Positions 5,870 to 10,437 of a stretch of DNA of 10,437 nucleotides are shown piece by piece. The first letter of the stretch is position 1, and each line of letters starts with the position of its first letter. The stretch lies in contig CADBSP010000063.1 of the NCBI GenBank assembly GCA_902797405.1, positions 1-10,437 on the forward strand, given 5' to 3'. The notes below the pieces were generated by a model. That model saw only the letters and a program-made list of their open reading frames with translations, had not been told where the DNA came from and made no database searches. The DNA comes from an uncultured Eubacteriales bacterium (GTDB lineage: Bacteria > Bacillota > Clostridia > Peptostreptococcales > Anaerovoracaceae). Position numbers and translations under genes: made by a program.

Positions 5870-7297
5870 TTAAAAAGCAATTCGTTCTTCTATGTATTTA
5901 CGGACTTCATCGATTGGTATTCTTACCTGCTCCATGCTATCGCGATCACGAACGGTTACGCATTTATCTTCCAGGCTGTCAAAGTCAACGCAGATGCAGA
6001 ACGGAGTTCCTATTTCATCCTCACGACGATAGCGCTTTCCGATTGCACCTGTGATGTCGTAGTCAACCGGGAAGTGTTTAGCCAGTTCCTCATAGATGGG
6101 TTCCGCAACTTCCATCAGCTCGGGCTTCTTGGATAGCGGGAGTACCGCAGCCTTAAATGGCGCCAGCGCAGGGTGGAGATGCAGAACCGTTCTCACATCA
6201 ACGGAACCATCAGCCTTTGTTAGCTCCTCTTCATCATACGCATCTATCAAGAATGCCAGGGCAACTCTGTCAGCACCAAGTGAAGGCTCGATTACATACG
6301 GAATGTATTTCTCTCCACTTTCCTGATCAAAGTAATTCATGTCCTCGCCACTGAATTCCTGGTGCTTAGTAAGGTCAAAGTCTGTTCTGTCAGCAATACC
6401 CCATAGTTCGCCCCATCCAAACGGGAAAAGGTATTCAATGTCGGTTGTTCCGTTGCTGTAATGCGAGAGTTCCTCCTGGGAATGATCACGGAGTCTCATA
6501 TGCTCTTCCTTCATGCCAAGGCTGATCAGGAAGTTTCTGCAGAAATTTCTCCAATATTCGAACCACTCCATGTCCTCACCCGGTTTGCAGAAGAATTCCA
6601 ATTCCATCTGCTCAAACTCGCGAGTTCTGAATGTAAAGTTACCCGGAGTGATTTCGTTTCTAAAGGACTTACCAATCTGTGCAATACCAAATGGGATTTT
6701 CTTACGGCTGGAGCGCTGTACATTTTTAAAGTTGACAAATATACCCTGGGCCGTCTCCGGTCTCAGATAGATTTCAGCAGCGCTGTCCTCGGTTACACCC
6801 TGGAAGGTCTTAAACATCAGGTTAAAGAAGCGGATTCCTGTGAAATTCGATTTGCCGCATTCCGGACATGTCACATGATTATCCTGAATGTATGCTTCCA
6901 GTTTTTCTGTGGGCCATCCATCCACCAATTCCTCAGGCATGTCGTTTGCCTTCTGGAAGTCTTCAATCAACTTATCTGCGCGGAATCTGGATTTACATTC
7001 CTTACAGTCGATAAGTGGATCGGCAAAGTTCCCGATATGTCCGGAAGCTTCCCATGTCCTGGGGTTCATAAGTATCGCGGCATCGAGCCCAACGTTGTAT
7101 TTGGACTCCTGAACGAACTTCTTCCACCAGGCTTTCTTAACATTGTTTTTAAACTCTACGCCCAAAGGACCGTAATCCCAGGTGTTTGCAAGGCCGCCAT
7201 AAATATCAGAACCAGGGAAAATAAATCCCCGGTTCTTAGCAAGCCCAACTATTTTTTCCATCGTAACTGCTCTTTCAGCATTCATGTCTTTGCTCAT
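5870..7297 (-). CDS. glyS: Glycyl-tRNA synthetase, homodimeric class II type
   Basis: This single-chain GlyRS charges tRNA-Gly with glycine in the cytoplasm. It is the form shared with archaea and eukaryotes, not the alpha2beta2 GlyQ/GlyS form of many bacteria. The 475 residues are complete. Seen in order: the N-terminal motif 1 region with RGFIFPGSDIYGG (23-35); two Cys pairs, C98/C101 and C144/C147, which could hold zinc; RPETAQGIF (179-187); motif 2 with FRNE (212-215); motif 3 GADR (341-344); and a C-terminal anticodon-binding domain from about 380. AAAGGA lies 5 bases before the ATG. It follows the DUF4342 gene by 51 bases with no clear terminator, so the two are probably cotranscribed. 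No T-box leader is visible upstream. The stop follows a run of five T; see the finding on the -1 frame. Confidence 0.98.
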   Translation of the reverse strand: MSKDMNAERAVTMEKIVGLAKNRGFIFPGSDIYGGLANTWDYGPLGVEFKNNVKKAWWKKFVQESKYNVGLDAAILMNPRTWEASGHIGNFADPLIDCKECKSRFRADKLIEDFQKANDMPEELVDGWPTEKLEAYIQDNHVTCPECGKSNFTGIRFFNLMFKTFQGVTEDSAAEIYLRPETAQGIFVNFKNVQRSSRKKIPFGIAQIGKSFRNEITPGNFTFRTREFEQMELEFFCKPGEDMEWFEYWRNFCRNFLISLGMKEEHMRLRDHSQEELSHYSNGTTDIEYLFPFGWGELWGIADRTDFDLTKHQEFSGEDMNYFDQESGEKYIPYVIEPSLGADRVALAFLIDAYDEEELTKADGSVDVRTVLHLHPALAPFKAAVLPLSKKPELMEVAEPIYEELAKHFPVDYDITGAIGKRYRREDEIGTPFCICVDFDSLEDKCVTVRDRDSMEQVRIPIDEVRKYIEERIAF

Positions 7298-7348
7298 AAT
7301 AATCCTTTCGGGAAGACTCCTGGCTGAAGCCTCCCTTTTCCAAATCCA

Positions 7349-8476
7349 TTAGTTATTAACTTCCTCTTCAAATTCCTTTATACCCTCTGCAGCTGCCTTC
7401 TGCATCTCTAAAAGATCCTTTTCCAGCTGAGACATTTCTCTCTCTGACCCTGCAGCCAGATTGCTTAAGTCTTCTGCCACATCAGCATCCAGGTCACCAA
7501 AGACCAATTCTATTTCATCAGATGGCGCTACTATTTCCTCAACCTCATCCTTCATTCCTTCTTTGAAGCTTCTTACAGGTTTGGCAACAGTCTCCTTGGC
7601 TTTGTTGACTGCTTCTCCACCTTTGCTCCAGAGTTCGTCGAATTTATTTTTAAATTCGTCAAATTTCGGATTGTCGGTCTTTTCAACAGCCTTGTCGCGA
7701 AGGTCGCTCACTGTTCCCTGTGCTCTGGTTACTGTGTCCTGAGCTCTATTCTTTAATTCATCAAAGCTTCCTGGTGCCTTTTCCTTTAGGTCATTATATG
7801 TATCCTGGGCTCTGTTCTTTAATTCATCAAAGCTTCCTGGTGCCTTTTCCTTTAGGTCGTTATATGTTTCCTGGGCTCTGTTTTTCAGTTCATCAAAACT
7901 ACCAGGAGCCTTTTCTTTCAATTCGCTAAATGTCTCCTGAGCTTTATTTCTGAATGCTTCCATGCCTTCTGCAACATTCTCGGGAGCCATTTCTCTTACG
8001 CTTTCATAAAGATCAGAACCTTTTACCATTGCCTGATCATATATGTCTGATGCTTTCTCCTGCAAATCTACTGTGGATCCATCATCCTTCACAAATTCCA
8101 ATTTGCATTTGGTTCCAAGGGCTGCAACTGTTCCTGCAATTAATCCCCAAGGAGCAACTACTGCTCCAAGAACTCCTGCAATCAAAGGAATATTCAGAAT
8201 CGTTTCTCCGTCCCTGGTTACGCGAATCTTGGATACGCCGCCTTTCTTAACGACGTCCTTCATTTTTCCAACCAGCTCGTCCTTCTTGGCTGCTACGTCT
8301 CTGGTTACTCCGCCGGTCATGCCTAGTGTATCGATGGATTCCTCGATAGCTATAATTGCATCAACCACGCTTCCTTCAGCTGCTTCCAAAGCGTCCTTTG
8401 CTTCTTTGTAGCTTACTCCGGTGCGATCTCTAACCAGTTCAATCTTTTCTAAAGTAACTTCCATTTTGGGTTCCAT
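7349..8476 (-). CDS. DUF4342-type protein: UBA-like domain plus 22-residue amphipathic repeats
   Basis: I choose the ATG at 8476 (375 residues) over the ATG at 8494. A perfect GGAGG sits seven bases before the former and would lie inside the gene for the latter. Residues 8-47 read as a UBA/EF-Ts N-like three-helix fold (TGVSYKEAKDALEAAEGSV). Residues 66-128 match what I know as DUF4342: a charged helix, KIRVTRDGETILNIP, then a glycine-rich hydrophobic stretch at 97-121 that may touch a membrane. Residues 173-249 are three and a half 22-residue repeats with the core ELKEKAPGSF, likely long amphipathic helices. The tail (about 250-375) is acidic and helical. There is no signal peptide. The function is unknown; its place between recO and glyS suggests a housekeeping link, but that is only context. 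Confidence 0.85.
   Translation of the reverse strand: MEPKMEVTLEKIELVRDRTGVSYKEAKDALEAAEGSVVDAIIAIEESIDTLGMTGGVTRDVAAKKDELVGKMKDVVKKGGVSKIRVTRDGETILNIPLIAGVLGAVVAPWGLIAGTVAALGTKCKLEFVKDDGSTVDLQEKASDIYDQAMVKGSDLYESVREMAPENVAEGMEAFRNKAQETFSELKEKAPGSFDELKNRAQETYNDLKEKAPGSFDELKNRAQDTYNDLKEKAPGSFDELKNRAQDTVTRAQGTVSDLRDKAVEKTDNPKFDEFKNKFDELWSKGGEAVNKAKETVAKPVRSFKEGMKDEVEEIVAPSDEIELVFGDLDADVAEDLSNLAAGSEREMSQLEKDLLEMQKAAAEGIKEFEEEVNN
7763..7960 (-). repeat. Three 66-bp tandem repeats inside the DUF4342-type gene
   Basis: Three in-frame 66-base units encode residues 173-194, 195-216 and 217-238 (counting from the ATG at 8476), with a partial fourth to 249. The two leftmost units on the plus strand (from about 7745 and 7811) differ at about three of 66 bases, while the third is more diverged. 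This points to a recent duplication of one unit. Repeats of 22 residues, or 11, are typical of amphipathic helices such as those in apolipoproteins. Confidence 0.88.
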
Positions 8477-8566
8477 TTCGCTTCCTCCATTCATAGGGTT
8501 TCACTACGACTAATTCTTTCTAGCTGAATTGACATATGTTTTTCGCAGCATGGTGTTTTGGATCGA

Positions 8567-9412
8567 TTACATCATGCTCTCGCTTTTCAGCGGCCCCACT
8601 TCCAGGTGATAGGAAAAATACTCTCTGAGAATCTCCTTTAGTTCACCTGCGGTGGACTCGTTTAATGCTATTTTTTCAAAAGCGGACAGGGGCTTATCCG
8701 CCAAATATCTCAACGTATCTACTATATCAAATTTAGGCTCATAAATCAATTGATTGTAGGAAGTTGGATGTGGTTTTTTTGTGAAGTTTTCGGGTTTTTG
8801 TAGTCCACCATCCATATCATCAATCGTATATTTACTATTAATCTCATTCGCGCAAGATTTACAGATTACGCCACCATCTATGATGCTAAAAAGAGGATAT
8901 GGATTCTGCTCATTTTTATCAACCTTTTTTAATGCTTTGCCGCACATTACACAATTATCTAAAACCGGCGCATGCCCTAAAAGCTTCAAAAGTTTTACTT
9001 CATAGGCAATAAGCAATGTATCAAAGGCCTTGGTTCGCTTTTCCATTTGATTCAGGTAGTCCAAAAGCAAGCTGAACAGCCTGGGCTCAGGTATTTCCTC
9101 CGTGAGTACCCTCTCTGTGAGTTCCAAAGCAATTGAAGCCGCAATATATTTATCCAGGTTTTCACCAAAAGAATAAAAGCTCTTCCTGACCTCGGCACCA
9201 TTCAAATTGTATATTTCCCGGCCTTTAAAGAGCTCGTATCTTCCATAGGTAAATGGCCTGATTGCCAGGGAGGACTTTGATTTGGAATTCTTATCCGTAA
9301 GGCTCGTCCCCACACTGATCTTGCCATATTTTTGGCTGAATATTAGCAGCATGGTTCTACCTGCTGCTGTTTTTACGTGTCTAAGGACGATGCCTTCAGT
9401 CTCTGTTTGCAT
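8567..9412 (-). CDS. recO: DNA repair protein RecO
   Basis: RecO helps load RecA on single-stranded DNA together with RecR in the RecF recombination pathway, and anneals SSB-coated strands. The 281-residue protein has the expected N-terminal OB-fold (about 1-80, opening with TEGIVLRHVKTAAGRTML), a helical domain, and a zinc motif C154-x2-C157 and C184-x2-C187. All four Cys are present, so a bound metal is likely. The ATG is two bases after the era stop, with a GGAGA inside the end of era, so the two are translationally linked. It is followed after 90 bases by the DUF4342 gene; that gap shows only the latter's ribosome binding site and no terminator. Confidence 0.96.
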   Translation of the reverse strand: MQTETEGIVLRHVKTAAGRTMLLIFSQKYGKISVGTSLTDKNSKSKSSLAIRPFTYGRYELFKGREIYNLNGAEVRKSFYSFGENLDKYIAASIALELTERVLTEEIPEPRLFSLLLDYLNQMEKRTKAFDTLLIAYEVKLLKLLGHAPVLDNCVMCGKALKKVDKNEQNPYPLFSIIDGGVICKSCANEINSKYTIDDMDGGLQKPENFTKKPHPTSYNQLIYEPKFDIVDTLRYLADKPLSAFEKIALNESTAGELKEILREYFSYHLEVGPLKSESMM

Positions 9413-9414
9413 TC

Positions 9415-10371
9415 CTAGTCTCTATCTCCATAACCAAAATTGGCGATTGCAATATCCGACTCTCTCCAGTTTTCCTTAACTTTGACAAAGAGTTCCAGGA
9501 AAACCTTGGTTCCGAGCAAAGCCTCAATCTCAAGTCTGGCGCTTTTTCCTATCCCCTTTAGTTTACGGCCTTGCTTTCCAATAATGATTCCTTTATGCGT
9601 TTTTCTCTCGCAATATATTACCGCACTTATTTCGACTAAATCAGCATATTCATTATTATTCTTTTGTTTATACACCTCATGAAATCTTTCGATTTCTACA
9701 GCTACTCCGTGTGGCACTTCATCCTGCAGATACATTAGCAACTTTTCACGAATAATCTCGCTAACTATAAATCTCTCCGGATGATCCGTAATCATGTCGC
9801 CGGGGAAATACATGGGTCCTTCCTCCAGCTCATCTGTTACGGCTTCAATCAATCCCTCCACATGGGTGCCCTTTAGTGCGGAAATACCAAATATTCTATC
9901 AAAAATGCCCATCTCATCGTATGCGTCATATGTTGATTTGAACTCTTCCGGATCCATCTCGTCTATTTTGTTTATCAAAAGGAATTTGGGGGTTTCCAAA
10001 CCTTTAAGCATATCCGCGATGAATAAGTCGCCCTTTCCTTTATCCGGTGAACCATCCACTAAAAATAGCACAACATCCACCTCCTTAAAGGTGTTTATTG
10101 CGCTTTGTGTCATGATACTTCCAAGCTTATTCTTTGCCTTATGGATTCCTGGCGTATCTATAAATACTATCTGTGCCTTAGGCTCCGGATAAAGCAAAGA
10201 TTCATTATCAGTATCTTCCTTATCGTAGCTGGTGTATATACCTCTAATGACGTTCCTGGTGGTTTGTGCCTTATCCGTTGTAATAGCAATCTTTTCACCA
10301 AGGATATTATTAAGCAAAGTGGACTTACCTACATTTGGTCGTCCGATTATACCTACAAATCCCGATTTCAT
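9415..10371 (-). CDS. era: GTPase Era, 16S rRNA-binding ribosome assembly factor
   Basis: Era binds the 3' end of 16S rRNA and helps 30S subunit maturation. The G-domain motifs are all present: G1 GRPNVGKST (10-18), switch I TTRN (37-40), G3 DTPG (72-75), G4 NKID (134-137) and G5 SAL (164-166). The C-terminal KH domain has GIIIGKQGRKLKGIG (261-275), followed by the typical LELFVKVKENWR. At 318 residues it is longer than the roughly 300 usual. Most of the extra length is an acidic stretch of about 14 residues between switch I and G3 (about 49-64). The start ATG directly follows the stop of the upstream gene, so coupled translation is likely. recO follows after two bases. Confidence 0.98.
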   Translation of the reverse strand: MKSGFVGIIGRPNVGKSTLLNNILGEKIAITTDKAQTTRNVIRGIYTSYDKEDTDNESLLYPEPKAQIVFIDTPGIHKAKNKLGSIMTQSAINTFKEVDVVLFLVDGSPDKGKGDLFIADMLKGLETPKFLLINKIDEMDPEEFKSTYDAYDEMGIFDRIFGISALKGTHVEGLIEAVTDELEEGPMYFPGDMITDHPERFIVSEIIREKLLMYLQDEVPHGVAVEIERFHEVYKQKNNNEYADLVEISAVIYCERKTHKGIIIGKQGRKLKGIGKSARLEIEALLGTKVFLELFVKVKENWRESDIAIANFGYGDRD

Positions 10372-10437
10372 TTAATCTACACCTATGATTTTTTGATCAT
10401 CCTGAAGACGGAATCCATCGAGCAAAAGCTGATCCAG
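10372..10437 (-). CDS. C-terminal 21 residues of an unidentified protein, possibly cytidine deaminase
   Basis: An open frame enters from the right edge and ends in TAA directly against the era ATG, with no bases between. The visible tail contains LLLDGFRLQDD, which resembles the LLP-x-x-F tail of bacterial cytidine deaminases, and cdd often precedes era in Bacillota. Twenty-one residues are too few to be sure; other neighbours known beside era (dgkA, hemolysin-like proteins) are not excluded. Its coding character rests on the frame and the tight junction. Confidence 0.6.
   Translation of the reverse strand: MDQLLLDGFRLQDDQKIIGVD

Noticed and set aside
6461..7327. 288-codon open frame on the plus strand opposite glyS
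   Set aside because: It lies fully antisense to a clear glycyl-tRNA synthetase, has no ribosome binding site or recognisable domain, and its composition is what a mirrored coding region gives.
7298..7348. Hairpin-like text (GGCT-TC-AGCC within GGGA/TCCC) between the DUF4342 gene and glyS
   Set aside because: The pairing is short, with a 2-base loop and no T-run, so it does not qualify as a terminator or a T-box.
8477..8494. The upstream ATG at 8494 as start of the DUF4342-type gene
   Set aside because: A perfect GGAGG at 8484-8488 lies inside that extension, seven bases before the ATG at 8476, so the later start is favoured.

Overview
The window looks like chromosomal DNA of a low-to-moderate GC, anaerobic Bacillota, probably class Clostridia. 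Four things point there. Shine-Dalgarno sites are strong (AGGAGG, GGAGG). The PPDK has the 874-residue length that I recall for the Clostridium symbiosum enzyme. The glycyl-tRNA synthetase is the single-chain type. The order era - recO - DUF4342 protein - glyS - ppdK is one I associate with clostridia. I cannot name the genus. Every supported gene is on the minus strand, so the biological order runs from right to left.

Right part (10437 to about 5870): the last 21 codons of an unidentified gene, perhaps cdd, abut era with no gap. Era follows, then recO two bases later, then a DUF4342-type protein with an N-terminal UBA-like domain and a 22-residue internal repeat, then glyS. This is a compact housekeeping block for ribosome maturation, recombination repair and tRNA charging. 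I saw no terminator between its genes. After glyS comes a 243-base gap with a 12-bp degenerate tandem repeat, then ppdK, which links pyruvate and phosphoenolpyruvate. A strong intrinsic terminator at 2739-2790 closes the ppdK transcript.

Left part (about 2700 to 1): a secreted protein with a signal peptide, a beta-rich domain, a threonine/proline/lysine linker of nine pentapeptides and a C-terminal PepSY domain. It has a candidate promoter with two inverted repeats. A 573-base gene-poor stretch follows, holding a 20-bp degenerate tandem repeat, a 17-bp perfect inverted repeat, a hairpin with long loops and an intrinsic terminator. An ABC exporter subunit (membrane domain fused to ATPase) then begins from its own extended -10 promoter and runs off the left edge.

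The genes themselves are ordinary families. The unusual material is between them. Each of the three long gaps carries its own degenerate tandem repeat (units of about 20, 25 and 12 bp) just downstream of a stop codon. The leader of the ABC gene is compact and structured. The end of glyS has a run of T, a stop and a small hairpin, followed by an open -1 frame through the 12-bp repeat. I found no CRISPR array, insertion sequence, tRNA or rRNA gene, phage gene or defence gene.
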